Below, in pieces: positions 1-7,692 of a stretch of DNA of 64,000 nt. Where the stretch lies: NCBI RefSeq assembly GCF_001368915.1, contig NZ_CSTE01000002.1, positions 1,337,737-1,401,736 of the forward strand, in the 5' to 3' direction. How positions within the stretch are numbered: position 1 is the stretch's first letter; every line of letters begins with the position of its first letter. A program made the translations under genes and the position numbers. The stretch is from Haloferax massiliensis (GTDB lineage: Archaea > Halobacteriota > Halobacteria > Halobacteriales > Haloferacaceae). The notes below the pieces were generated by a model, which saw only the letters and a list, made by a program, of their open reading frames with translations, was not told the origin of the DNA and ran no database searches.

Positions 1-1
1 G

Positions 2-421
2 ACGCTCGGCCGCCCGGTGCAGGTCGGCGTGGTCAGCGGAAAGGTCATCAACGTCTCGTTTCCGGAGTCGCTGCCGGCGGACGCCGAGTCGGACCACGAA
101 CACCTCGACGCCGTGTTGGCCGCCATCGACCGGGGCGAGACGGACCTCTCGTCGGTCCCAATCGGCCTGACCGTCCCGACCGACCAGCGGAGCGTGCTGG
201 AGTCCCTGCGGAACGTCCCGCGGGGCGACACGGTCGACGTGGCCCTGCTCGTCCGCATGGCCGGCCTCGACCCCGAGGACGACGACTCCGAGCGCGTCGT
301 CCGCGAGGCGCTCGCGGCGAACCCGGTCCCGGTCGTCGTCCCCGACCACCGGGTGAAAGACGGCCCGAGCGCCGCCCCCGACGACGTGGTCGAGGCGCTC
401 CGAAAGTCGGAAGGAATCTAA
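2..421 (+). CDS. MGMT-like protein, 5'-truncated by the window edge
   Basis: C-terminal part of a protein of the O6-methylguanine-DNA methyltransferase (MGMT/Ogt) fold. The frame is open to the first bases, so the true start lies outside the window; the GTG at 17 is probably internal. The visible layout fits the family: an 'IPRG'-like stretch (VPRGDT) followed by ALAANPVPVVVP and then the active-site box. Functional MGMT carries PCHRV and the alkyltransferase-like (ATL) proteins carry PWHRV. Here the box is PDHRV, with Asp (codon 344-346) in place of the alkyl-accepting Cys. The protein should therefore be unable to accept alkyl groups, and may be an ATL-like damage-binding protein or a degenerate paralogue. 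Fold assignment is fairly secure; function is inferred. Confidence 0.7.
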   Translation, partial: TLGRPVQVGVVSGKVINVSFPESLPADAESDHEHLDAVLAAIDRGETDLSSVPIGLTVPTDQRSVLESLRNVPRGDTVDVALLVRMAGLDPEDDDSERVVREALAANPVPVVVPDHRVKDGPSAAPDDVVEALRKSEGI

Positions 422-436
422 TTTCTGCGGACTCCC

Positions 437-775
437 TCAGAACGGCGTCGCGTTGGTTTCGCGGCGGAGCGCGAGATAGCCGAGCAGGCCGCCCAGGAGG
501 AACAGCGTGCTGGCGAGTCCGACCGACTGGACGCCGGTCGCGAGCTCGGCGAACTGCGAGAGCCCCGCGAGGACGAAGCCGCCGCCGGCGACGTACTTGA
601 GTCGGCTGTCGACCGGAATCCGGAGCGTGACGACGCCGAGGAGAACCGCCGTCAGCCCGAAGGCGGCGTCGGCGGCGAGTCGAAGCGTCGGGTTCCCCGT
701 GGCGAACGCCGCGACGACGAGCGCCAGATAGCCGATGAGCCCCGCCTGCGTCAACTGCCGCGTGTCGATGTCCAT
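437..775 (-). CDS. Small integral membrane protein of unknown function
   Basis: About 112 residues when started at the ATG at 775; an in-frame start at 799 would add eight residues. The protein is almost entirely hydrophobic, with about four predicted membrane segments separated by short charged turns (for example LRIPVDSRLKYV), and ends in a basic/polar tail RRETNATPF. It converges on the preceding MGMT-like gene with 15 nt between the stops. I do not recognise the family; such four-helix proteins are common in haloarchaea. Nothing here points to a substrate. Confidence 0.7.
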   Translation of the reverse strand: MDIDTRQLTQAGLIGYLALVVAAFATGNPTLRLAADAAFGLTAVLLGVVTLRIPVDSRLKYVAGGGFVLAGLSQFAELATGVQSVGLASTLFLLGGLLGYLALRRETNATPF

Positions 776-877
776 ACCGGCTACGCGTGGTGCGGACACT
801 TGAACGCATCCCCGCGCCGCGGCCGCGACGGCGAGCGATTCGGCGGTCGTCGCCGACGCCGACGTGGTGAGCCGCCG

Positions 878-1891
878 CTACCAGCCGAACAGCTCGTGGC
901 CCGCAAACTCCAGCGCGTTCACGAGGTAGTGGGCGACGACCACGACCAACAGGCTCCCGGTGAGGACGAACGCCGCCGCAAGGACGAACCCGAGGAGGCC
1001 GGTGACGACGATGCCGAGTCGACCCTGCGCGCCGTGGCCCGCGCCGAAGGCGGCCGACGACACGGCCGCCATGAGCCACGGCGACACGTCGAAGCCGGCG
1101 GCGACCGCTCCCACGAGCGCGCCCCGGAACAACAGCTCTTCGAAGCCGGCGATGAGGGGAAGCGCGACCGCGAACAGGAACACCCAGCCCGCGGCGGTCC
1201 GCGGCGTCAGCGACTCGCGGACCGCCTCGTCGGGCGCGATGCCGAACCGCTCGCTGACCGTCGAACCGACTCGGTTGGCCCCGTAGAGCGCGATGCCGAG
1301 TCCGACGCCGAGAGCGAACTTCGCCGGGAGGTCGGTGACGGAGAAGCCGAGCGCCGCGGCCGGCACGCCGGCGTACCACGCGCCGAGGCCGAGAAAGCCG
1401 CCGAGGAACGCCTGCGAGAGCGCGACGTTGGCGAGAAGGAGATGCGGCGGGAGGTCGGCGGCGGACGCGGAGCGCTCCGAGACGGCCGAGACGGGAGCCG
1501 CGGTGACGCCGGGGGGTTCCCGGTCCGAGTCGGGTTCGGAACCGGCCGTCACGTCGGACTCGGCGTCGGCCGCGCCGTCGCCCCCAGGGAGCGTCGGCGG
1601 CTCGGGTCGCGGCGACGCGTCGGTCGAATCGACCGAGAAGGAGGCCAGCGAGACGGTGTCGGGGTCGGCTGGTTCGTGCGTTTCGTCCGGTTCGGCGGGG
1701 GTAGAAACGGGGTCGTCCGGCGAACCGACTCGGGCGTTTTGGGCGGGGCCGGACTCAGAGTCGTGGGGAGCCGCGGGCGCGTCGGAGCCGGTCTCCTCAG
1801 CGTGCGGGACGCCGCGAGAAAAGTGCGCGAGAGAGAGTAAGACGGCGAGGACGAGGCCGGTGAAGCCCGCGAACGCCGCCCAGTCGGTCAT
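878..1891 (-). CDS. CPBP-family intramembrane protease with long acidic N-terminal linker
   Basis: 337 residues. An N-terminal membrane segment (about 8-24) is followed by about 110 residues of acidic, Pro/Ser/Asp-rich low-complexity linker, then a polytopic domain. The polytopic domain carries the CPBP/Rce1 signature: EELLFRG (EExxxR) and later FGAGHG, then HYLVNALEF. CPBP proteins are membrane glutamate-type proteases related to CAAX prenyl endopeptidases; archaeal substrates are mostly unknown. Only 6 nt separates it from the downstream end of lonB on the same strand, so it may be transcribed after lonB. A second CPBP gene lies at 43587-44258. Confidence 0.85.
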   Translation of the reverse strand: MTDWAAFAGFTGLVLAVLLSLAHFSRGVPHAEETGSDAPAAPHDSESGPAQNARVGSPDDPVSTPAEPDETHEPADPDTVSLASFSVDSTDASPRPEPPTLPGGDGAADAESDVTAGSEPDSDREPPGVTAAPVSAVSERSASAADLPPHLLLANVALSQAFLGGFLGLGAWYAGVPAAALGFSVTDLPAKFALGVGLGIALYGANRVGSTVSERFGIAPDEAVRESLTPRTAAGWVFLFAVALPLIAGFEELLFRGALVGAVAAGFDVSPWLMAAVSSAAFGAGHGAQGRLGIVVTGLLGFVLAAAFVLTGSLLVVVVAHYLVNALEFAGHELFGW

Positions 1892-1897
1892 CCGGCG

Positions 1898-3982
1898 TTA
1901 CTGCGGGCTGGGGCTGGAGGGCCCTTTGACGCCCTGGCCCTTGTTGAGGGCGGAGCCGGTGATGCTCTTGAGGCGGTCCACGAGCGAGTCCTTCTCGGGT
2001 TCGCCTTCGAGGGCGACGTCGAGGACTTCGCTGATGTGCGAGACGGGGATGATGTCGACCATCTCCTTGTACTCGTCTTCGATCATCACGTCCTGCTCGT
2101 TGGCGGCGGGGATGATGACCGTCGAACAGCCGGCCTTCGCGGCGGCCTCGATCTTGTGGGTGACGCCGCCGACCGGGAGCACGTCGCCGCGCACCGACAG
2201 CGAGCCGGTCATGGCGACCGACTGGTCGATGGGGATGTCCTCCAGCGCGGAGATGACGGCGGTGGCGACCGTGATGGACGCGGAGTCGCCGTCGACGCCC
2301 TGCTGGCCGGTCTGGACGAACTGCACGTGCACGTCCATCTCCGAGAGGTCCTGGTTGGAGAACTTCTTGATGATGGCCGAGACGTTCTGGACGGACTCTT
2401 CGGCCATCTCCTTGAGCTGGCCGGTCGCGATGACCTGACCGGGGCCCTGCGAGGGCGTGACTTCGGCCATCACGGGGAGCATGATACCGGAGTCTTCGCC
2501 CATGACGGCGAGGCCGTTGACGCGGCCGGTGACGAAGCCGTCGTTGACCGACAGCTCGTAGTCCTTGCGGCGCTCGATGTACTGGTCCGCGATCTGCTGT
2601 TCGATGGAGCGCGCGCGGCGCTTGGCCTGGAGCACGTGGTCGCGGGTGGTCAGCTCGGCGTTCTCGCCGCGGGCGATGTCGCCGGCGACGCGGACGAGAC
2701 CGCCGAGGTTACGGAATTCGAGGGTGAGGTGGCCCTTGCGACCGGCGCGGCGGCGGGCTTCGAGGATGAGCTCCTCGACCGCCTCCTCGGTGAAGTGCGG
2801 GAGCCGCCCGTCGTTGGTGACCTCCTGGGCCACGAAGCGCGCGTACTTGCGGCGCATCTCGGGGGTGTCCTGGATGGTGTCGTCCATGTACACCTCGTAC
2901 CCGTAGCCCTTGATACGGGAGCGGAGCGCGGGGTGCATGTTCTCCATCGCGTCGAGGTTCCCGGCGGCGATCATGATGAAGTCCGTCGGGACGGGCTCGG
3001 TCTGGACCATCGCGCCCGAGGAGCGCTCGGACTGGCCCGTGATGGAGAATTCGCCCTCCTGGATGGCCGTCATCAGGTGCTGTTGACTGCGCACGTCGAG
3101 GGTGTTGATCTCGTCGATGAACAGGACGCCCTTGTTCGACTTGTGAATCGCGCCGGGTTCGACGCGGTCGTGGCTGGGCGTCTCCATGCCGCCGGACTGG
3201 AACGGGTCGTGGCGGACGTCGCCGAGGAGCGCGCCCGCGTGAGCGCCCGTGGCGTCCTGGAACGGCGCGGACTTCTGGTCGGCGTTGTTCACGATGAGGT
3301 TCGGAATCATCGCGTCACTGCCGCGCGAGCCGTAGCGGAACGCGAGATAGATGATACCCGCGGCGAGGATGCCGAGCAGGACCTGCTGGGCGATGATGAG
3401 CGAGTAGCCCAGCACGACCGCGATGATGATCCACATGAGGAACGAGCGCATCTGGTTGCGCTTGCGTGCCTCTTCTTTGTGCGCCTCGACGATCTGGTCA
3501 CCTTTGCCCGCGGGGACCGTGCGGACCTTGGGGCGATTGCCGTCGTCGGGGTTGTGGTAGACGAGCACGTCCTGAAGCTCCTCGCGGGGGAGAAGCTCGG
3601 ACATCGCCTTGGCGAGCATCGACTTCCCCGTCCCCGGGGAGCCGATCATCATGACGTGGCGGCGCTGTTTGGCCGCCTTCATGATGACGTCGCGGGCGTG
3701 CTCCTGTCCGATAACCTGGTCGACGAGGCGGTCCGGGACGGGAATCTCGTCGGTCGTCTCTATCTTGAGACCACCGAGGAGGTCGTCTTCGTCCACGTTC
3801 TCGGCCACGTCGGCGTCGATTTCGACATCGCTCCCGAGGTCGTCGATCGTCTTCTTGTCGACCTCTTCGGCCTCGTCGTGCTGGAGCGACCCCCCGTCGT
3901 CGATGCCCTCTTCCGAGGGCGCGTCGTCGGGTGAATCCTCCCGCTCGTGGAGGCTGTCGTCGGTGTTCGTATCGTTACTCAT
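1898..3982 (-). CDS. lonB: ATP-dependent membrane protease LonB
   Basis: 694 residues when started at the ATG at 3982 (MSNDTNTDD). The frame stays open upstream to 4153, but that extension is basic, crosses the promoter region and overlaps nadM. Order of parts: very acidic N-terminus, Walker A GSPGTGKS near residue 115, two adjacent membrane segments inserted in the AAA module near residues 180-225, Walker B with LFIDEINTL, then the S16 protease domain with catalytic Ser in DGDSAS and Lys in GGVTHKIEAA. This is the archaeal membrane-anchored LonB, which degrades regulatory and damaged proteins at the cytoplasmic face; in H. volcanii it is essential and controls carotenoid synthesis (family knowledge). 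A TATA-like element at 4021-4030 would give a short leader. Confidence 0.96.
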   Translation of the reverse strand: MSNDTNTDDSLHEREDSPDDAPSEEGIDDGGSLQHDEAEEVDKKTIDDLGSDVEIDADVAENVDEDDLLGGLKIETTDEIPVPDRLVDQVIGQEHARDVIMKAAKQRRHVMMIGSPGTGKSMLAKAMSELLPREELQDVLVYHNPDDGNRPKVRTVPAGKGDQIVEAHKEEARKRNQMRSFLMWIIIAVVLGYSLIIAQQVLLGILAAGIIYLAFRYGSRGSDAMIPNLIVNNADQKSAPFQDATGAHAGALLGDVRHDPFQSGGMETPSHDRVEPGAIHKSNKGVLFIDEINTLDVRSQQHLMTAIQEGEFSITGQSERSSGAMVQTEPVPTDFIMIAAGNLDAMENMHPALRSRIKGYGYEVYMDDTIQDTPEMRRKYARFVAQEVTNDGRLPHFTEEAVEELILEARRRAGRKGHLTLEFRNLGGLVRVAGDIARGENAELTTRDHVLQAKRRARSIEQQIADQYIERRKDYELSVNDGFVTGRVNGLAVMGEDSGIMLPVMAEVTPSQGPGQVIATGQLKEMAEESVQNVSAIIKKFSNQDLSEMDVHVQFVQTGQQGVDGDSASITVATAVISALEDIPIDQSVAMTGSLSVRGDVLPVGGVTHKIEAAAKAGCSTVIIPAANEQDVMIEDEYKEMVDIIPVSHISEVLDVALEGEPEKDSLVDRLKSITGSALNKGQGVKGPSSPSPQ

Positions 3983-4020
3983 AGAACTGTCGTCGCTACT
4001 TCTAACGTAGGCCCTGCGAC

Positions 4021-4030
4021 TGATATACTT
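4021..4030 (-). promoter_or_regulatory. TATA box for lonB
   Basis: On the minus strand the site reads AAGTATATCA, about 40 nt before the lonB ATG, predicting a leader of roughly 15-20 nt. It shares a 169-nt divergent intergenic region with nadM. Confidence 0.55.
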
Positions 4031-4118
4031 TCTCCCCGGTTTCATCCGGCGTACCTTGCCGTAACCTCGCGTTTCGACCGCCCTACCACCAGAATACCGG
4101 AGTTCTCCCAACTCGGCG

Positions 4119-4127
4119 TATTTATAA
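4119..4127 (+). promoter_or_regulatory. TATA box for the nadM operon (leaderless)
   Basis: TATTTATAA centred about 28 nt before the nadM ATG at 4152. This places the transcription start at or next to the start codon, as in leaderless haloarchaeal mRNAs, and supports the chosen start. Confidence 0.65.
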
Positions 4128-4151
4128 GTAATCCGGACTAACGGCCGACGC

Positions 4152-4703
4152 ATGCGGGGGTTCTACATCGGCCGCTTTCAGCCGTACCACAACGGCCACC
4201 ACCGAATGGTCGAAGAGATTGCCACCGAAGTCGACGAACTCGTCCTCGGTATCGGGTCCGCGGGCGACTCGCACTCGCCGCGGAACCCCTTCACCGCGGG
4301 CGAGCGAATCATGATGGTCAACAAGGCCGTCACCGACTTCGACATCACGACCTACGCCGTCCCCATCGAGGACCTCGACCGCAACTCGGTGTGGGTCAGC
4401 CACGTCCAGTCGATGTCCCCCGCGTTCGAGGTGGCGTACTCCAACAACCCGCTCGTCATCCAACTGTTCAAGGAGGCGGGCGTCGAGGTCCACCAATCGC
4501 CCATGTTCAACCGCGAGGTGCTGGAGGGCACGGAGGTCCGCCAGCGCATGATAGAGGACCGCGACTGGGAGTCGCTCGTCCCCGACGAGGTGGCCGACGT
4601 GGTCCGCGAAATCGACGGTATCGAGCGCCTCCAGCGCGTCACGGCCACCGACGGGGCAGAGCGCGTCGCCGACGGAGAGGACCGCGACCCCAACCCCTGT
4701 TGA
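4152..4703 (+). CDS. nadM: Nicotinamide-nucleotide adenylyltransferase
   Basis: 183 residues. It makes NAD+ from NMN and ATP in the last step of NAD synthesis and salvage. The nucleotidyltransferase signature is at the N-terminus: GRFQPYHNGHH (the (H/T)xGH motif) in the first 17 residues. The archaeal NadM phosphate-binding segment lies near residue 120 onwards (FNREVLEGTEVRQRM). The last 20 or so residues are an acidic tail. It is the first gene of an operon: the SAM hydrolase starts 1 nt after its stop and the TRIC channel gene overlaps that one. Transcription is probably leaderless. The start at 4152 is the only one that preserves the family N-terminus. Confidence 0.95.
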   Translation: MRGFYIGRFQPYHNGHHRMVEEIATEVDELVLGIGSAGDSHSPRNPFTAGERIMMVNKAVTDFDITTYAVPIEDLDRNSVWVSHVQSMSPAFEVAYSNNPLVIQLFKEAGVEVHQSPMFNREVLEGTEVRQRMIEDRDWESLVPDEVADVVREIDGIERLQRVTATDGAERVADGEDRDPNPC

Positions 4704-4704
4704 G

Positions 4705-5493
4705 ATGATTACCCTCGCGTCCGACTTCGGGCTCGCGTACCCGGCCGCGATGAAGGGCGTCGTCCTCTCGCGGACCGACGCGCGACTCGTGGACGTGGCC
4801 CACGACCTCCCGCGACAGGACGTTCGCGCGGCCGCCTTCTGGCTCCGCGAGACGCTTCCGTACTTCCCGCCGGCGGTCCACCTCGTCGTGGTCGACCCCG
4901 GCGTCGGCACCGACCGCCGCGCGGTCGTCCTCCGGGTCGGTGACCACGTCTTCGTCGGCCCCGACAACGGCGTCCTCCGCCCGCCGGCGCGACGCGTCGC
5001 CTCCGAACTCGCCGACGACGCGCCCGTCGAAGCCTACGAAATCGACGTTCCGAACCCCGCGTCGACGACCTTCCACGGTCGGGACGTGTTCGCGCCCGCG
5101 GCCGCCGACGCCCACGTCGCGGGCGCGTCGGCGCTGGAGTCGGTCGACCGCTTCGAGCCGGTTCCCGTCGACTCGCTCGCCGAGCGCCGCTTCCCCGAGG
5201 CGACCGTCTCGGCCGACGGCCGCGAGGCGACCGGCGAGGTGCTCGTCGTCGACGACTTCGGCAACTGCATCACCAACGTACCGGGCGCGTTCGTCCGCGA
5301 GGCGGCCGGCGACCGCGCGACCGTGAACGGCGAGTCGGTGCCGGTCGGTCGCACCTTCGAGGCCGTCCCCCGCGGCGCGAAACTGCTCACCGTCGGCAGT
5401 CACGGCAACGTCGAGTGCGACGTGAACCGCGGCCGCGGCGACGAGGCGTTCGGCCTCGCGCCCGGCGACCGCGTCGAACTCCGGGTCGACTGA
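4705..5493 (+). CDS. S-adenosyl-L-methionine hydrolase (adenosine-forming), DUF62/SAM hydroxide adenosyltransferase
   Basis: 262 residues of the DUF62 (COG1912) family, relatives of fluorinase and chlorinase that use water to split SAM into adenosine and methionine. Features: ITLASDFGL at the N-terminus with the conserved Asp, FPPAVHLVVVDPGVGT near residue 52, VGPDNGVL near 88, and the C-terminal domain motif DDFGNCITN. It starts 1 nt after nadM stops, and its stop overlaps the ATG of the next gene (TGATG), so translation is probably coupled. The operon links NAD synthesis with adenosine production from SAM; a common role in adenylate/cofactor balance is inference. Confidence 0.88.
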   Translation: MITLASDFGLAYPAAMKGVVLSRTDARLVDVAHDLPRQDVRAAAFWLRETLPYFPPAVHLVVVDPGVGTDRRAVVLRVGDHVFVGPDNGVLRPPARRVASELADDAPVEAYEIDVPNPASTTFHGRDVFAPAAADAHVAGASALESVDRFEPVPVDSLAERRFPEATVSADGREATGEVLVVDDFGNCITNVPGAFVREAAGDRATVNGESVPVGRTFEAVPRGAKLLTVGSHGNVECDVNRGRGDEAFGLAPGDRVELRVD

Positions 5494-6167
5494 TGGGCGT
5501 CCTCGTCTCCGCCCCCGTTTTCGCCTTCGCCGCCGCTCCCGCCGCCGTCGCCGTCCCCGACATCGACCCCTTCGCGGTGATGAACGTCGTCGGCCTCCTC
5601 GCGTTCGCGGTCGCCGGCGCGCTCAAGGCCGCCGAGGCCGGCCTCGACGTGTTCGGCGTCTCGGTGCTCGGCATCGTGACCGCCCTCGGCGGCGGGACGA
5701 CCCGCGACGTGCTCGTGGACCGACTGCCCGCGTCGCTGGCGGGGACGGGAGACATGAGCGTCGCGCTCGTCGGCGTCGGCGTCGCCATCGTCCTCATCCA
5801 CTCGATAGAGGGCCGCGTGCGCGACCACCCGGCGTTCCTGACGACTGACGCGGTCGGGCTGTCGGCGTTCGCGGCGACCGGCGCGCTCGTCGGCGTCGAC
5901 GCCGGCGTCACGTCGTTCGGCGTCGTCATCCTCGCCACCATCACGGCCGTCGGCGGCGGCTCAATCGCCGACATCCTCATCGGGCGCGTGCCGGTCGTCC
6001 TCCGCGACGACTTCTACGCGACGCCCGCGGTCGTCGGCGGTCTCGCCTTCCTCGCCGCCCGCGCGGTCGGCGCGCCGACCGGCGTCCCCTCGGGGCTGTG
6101 CGCCGCGGTCGTCTTCTCGGTGCGGGTGCTCGCGCTCCGCTACGACTGGCGGCTCCCGCGAGTCTGA
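5493..6167 (+). CDS. TRIC-type cation channel family membrane protein (UPF0126)
   Basis: 224 residues from the ATG at 5493, which overlaps the previous stop by one base. The longer open frame upstream is Arg-rich and overlaps the hydrolase, so I rejected it. The protein has about seven membrane segments arranged as two repeats, each carrying the family hallmark: ALGGGTTRDVLVDR and VGGGSIADILIGR. Prokaryotic TRIC proteins form trimeric cation channels related to the intracellular channels of animals; the physiological ion in archaea is not settled. It is the last gene of the nadM operon and ends just before the convergent APC permease gene. Confidence 0.85.
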   Translation: MGVLVSAPVFAFAAAPAAVAVPDIDPFAVMNVVGLLAFAVAGALKAAEAGLDVFGVSVLGIVTALGGGTTRDVLVDRLPASLAGTGDMSVALVGVGVAIVLIHSIEGRVRDHPAFLTTDAVGLSAFAATGALVGVDAGVTSFGVVILATITAVGGGSIADILIGRVPVVLRDDFYATPAVVGGLAFLAARAVGAPTGVPSGLCAAVVFSVRVLALRYDWRLPRV

Positions 6168-6201
6168 GGCCGAGGCGGGGAGAGCGCCGAGAGCGGAACC
6201 C

Positions 6202-7521
6202 CTACAGCTCGTTTTCGACGCGCCGCTCGGCCGAGCGGACCTCGTCCGCGATGGCCTCGCGCTCGAAGTAGAGCACCTCGACGCCGACGACGACCACCGC
6301 GAGCGCGAGGACCGTCCAGAACGTCCCGCGCTCGGCGTCGAACAGGTGCCACAGGAGCGCGGCCGCCGAGCTAATTCCGCCGACGGTCCCGACGGCGGGA
6401 ATCACGGCGGTTTCGAGGTCCTCGCGCTCTCGGAACGCGAGGAACGAGAGGCCGCCGAAGATGCAGATGAACGCGAGCGACGCGAACGAACTGATGGCGT
6501 CGAGGCTCCCGAGGAAGGCGAACCCGGCCGCGAGCGCGCCGAGCGTCACGAGCGGGCGAATCGGCTCGTCGGCGGACTCGTCGCGGAGGCGACTCGGGAG
6601 CAGGTCGTCGGCGACGAGGCGCTTCGAGAGCCGCGCGGAGCTGAACAGCGTGGCGTTGATGGCGCTCCCGGTCGAGAACAGCGCCGCGACCGAGATGAGG
6701 ACGAACCCGGCCTGCCCGAGAAACGGCCGGGCCGCGACCGCGAGCGCGGTCTCTGCGTGTTGCTGGATGGCGTCGATGCCGGCGAGGTTGGTCGTGACGA
6801 GCGCGACGAGGATGTACAGGCCGGTCGCGCCCGCGATGGAGATGTAAACCGCTTTTCTGACGGTCTCGCGGGGGTCGGCGATGTTCTCCTGGTCGAACAG
6901 CAGAAGCTCCCAGCCCTCGAAGGCGACGAAGGAGACGGCGGCGGCGACGAGCGGGCCGATGCCGAGGTTCGACAGGCCGAAGCCGAGGCCGCCGTGGGTC
7001 ACGCCGTAGGCGACGCCGCCGACGCCGAACACGAGCAGGATGGCGACCTTGAGGCCGACAAGCAGGTCTTCGGCCCGCCCCGAGGCGTGCGCCCCGAAGA
7101 CGTTGAGGCTCACGAACGCGGCGACGGTGAGCGCGGAGACGAACGGCTGTATCGAGACCGAGGCGACCGTCGAGACGCCGGTGAGTTCGACGAAGTAACC
7201 GCCGAAGGCGTAGGCGTACATCGCCATCGTCCCGACGTAGCCGAAGACGAACGTCCAACCCACGACGCCCGCGAGCGTGGTGTTGTCGTCGGTGAACCGC
7301 TCGACGTAGCCGACGGGCGACCGCGGCGACTCGCACAGCCCGTTCAGTCGGAGCAGCGAGTAGCCGGCGCAGGCCGCGAGGACGCCGGCGACGACGAACG
7401 CCGCCCACGCGAGCGTCCCGGCCGCGCCGGCGACGACGCCGAGCACGGCGAAGATACCGCCGCCGACCATCCCTCCAATCGCCATCGACACGGCTTCCGG
7501 AAGCCCGACTTCGTCGGACAT
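6202..7521 (-). CDS. APC-superfamily amino acid/polyamine permease
   Basis: 439 residues with about 12 membrane segments. The N-terminus EAVSMAIGGMVGGGIFAVLG is the APC substrate-binding helix 1 signature (GxGxGIF-like), and FVAFEGWELLLFDQENIADP matches helix 6 and its loop, where the family has FxGFE. This fits a secondary transporter for amino acids or related amines across the cytoplasmic membrane. The substrate cannot be read from sequence. It stands alone, with about 170 nt to the thermosome gene, which is on the same strand upstream. Confidence 0.88.
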   Translation of the reverse strand: MSDEVGLPEAVSMAIGGMVGGGIFAVLGVVAGAAGTLAWAAFVVAGVLAACAGYSLLRLNGLCESPRSPVGYVERFTDDNTTLAGVVGWTFVFGYVGTMAMYAYAFGGYFVELTGVSTVASVSIQPFVSALTVAAFVSLNVFGAHASGRAEDLLVGLKVAILLVFGVGGVAYGVTHGGLGFGLSNLGIGPLVAAAVSFVAFEGWELLLFDQENIADPRETVRKAVYISIAGATGLYILVALVTTNLAGIDAIQQHAETALAVAARPFLGQAGFVLISVAALFSTGSAINATLFSSARLSKRLVADDLLPSRLRDESADEPIRPLVTLGALAAGFAFLGSLDAISSFASLAFICIFGGLSFLAFREREDLETAVIPAVGTVGGISSAAALLWHLFDAERGTFWTVLALAVVVVGVEVLYFEREAIADEVRSAERRVENEL

Positions 7522-7606
7522 TGGGTGATAGTTCGGCGCTCGCCACGGAAGAACGTAGCGGCCCGCGTGATAGGAATCCCTCGGCGGCGCGGCTCTGGAG
7601 CGACTA

Positions 7607-7632
7607 CGAGAACAAAACCGCGAAAAGCGACA
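7607..7632 (-). terminator. Possible T-rich terminator of the thermosome gene
   Basis: On the minus strand two T-runs (CTTTTCG and GGTTTTGTTCT) lie 60-85 nt after the thermosome stop, within otherwise GC-rich DNA. Archaeal transcripts commonly end at T-rich tracts; no stable hairpin is obvious. Confidence 0.35.
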
Positions 7633-7692
7633 CGAAGTGGCCCGGCGGCGGGACGCACCGCCGGTGGGGAGTGTGTTCTGCGGGCGGCTCGG

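Noticed and set aside
2036..3934. Long plus-strand open frame (about 630 codons) opposite lonB
   Set aside because: Very high GC makes long antisense frames common. Composition is His/Val/Asp-repetitive and mirrors lonB codons; no domain or start context.
4122..4967. Minus-strand open frame opposite nadM, as an upstream partner of lonB
   Set aside because: It overlaps the well-supported nadM and SAM hydrolase genes and contains no recognisable domain.
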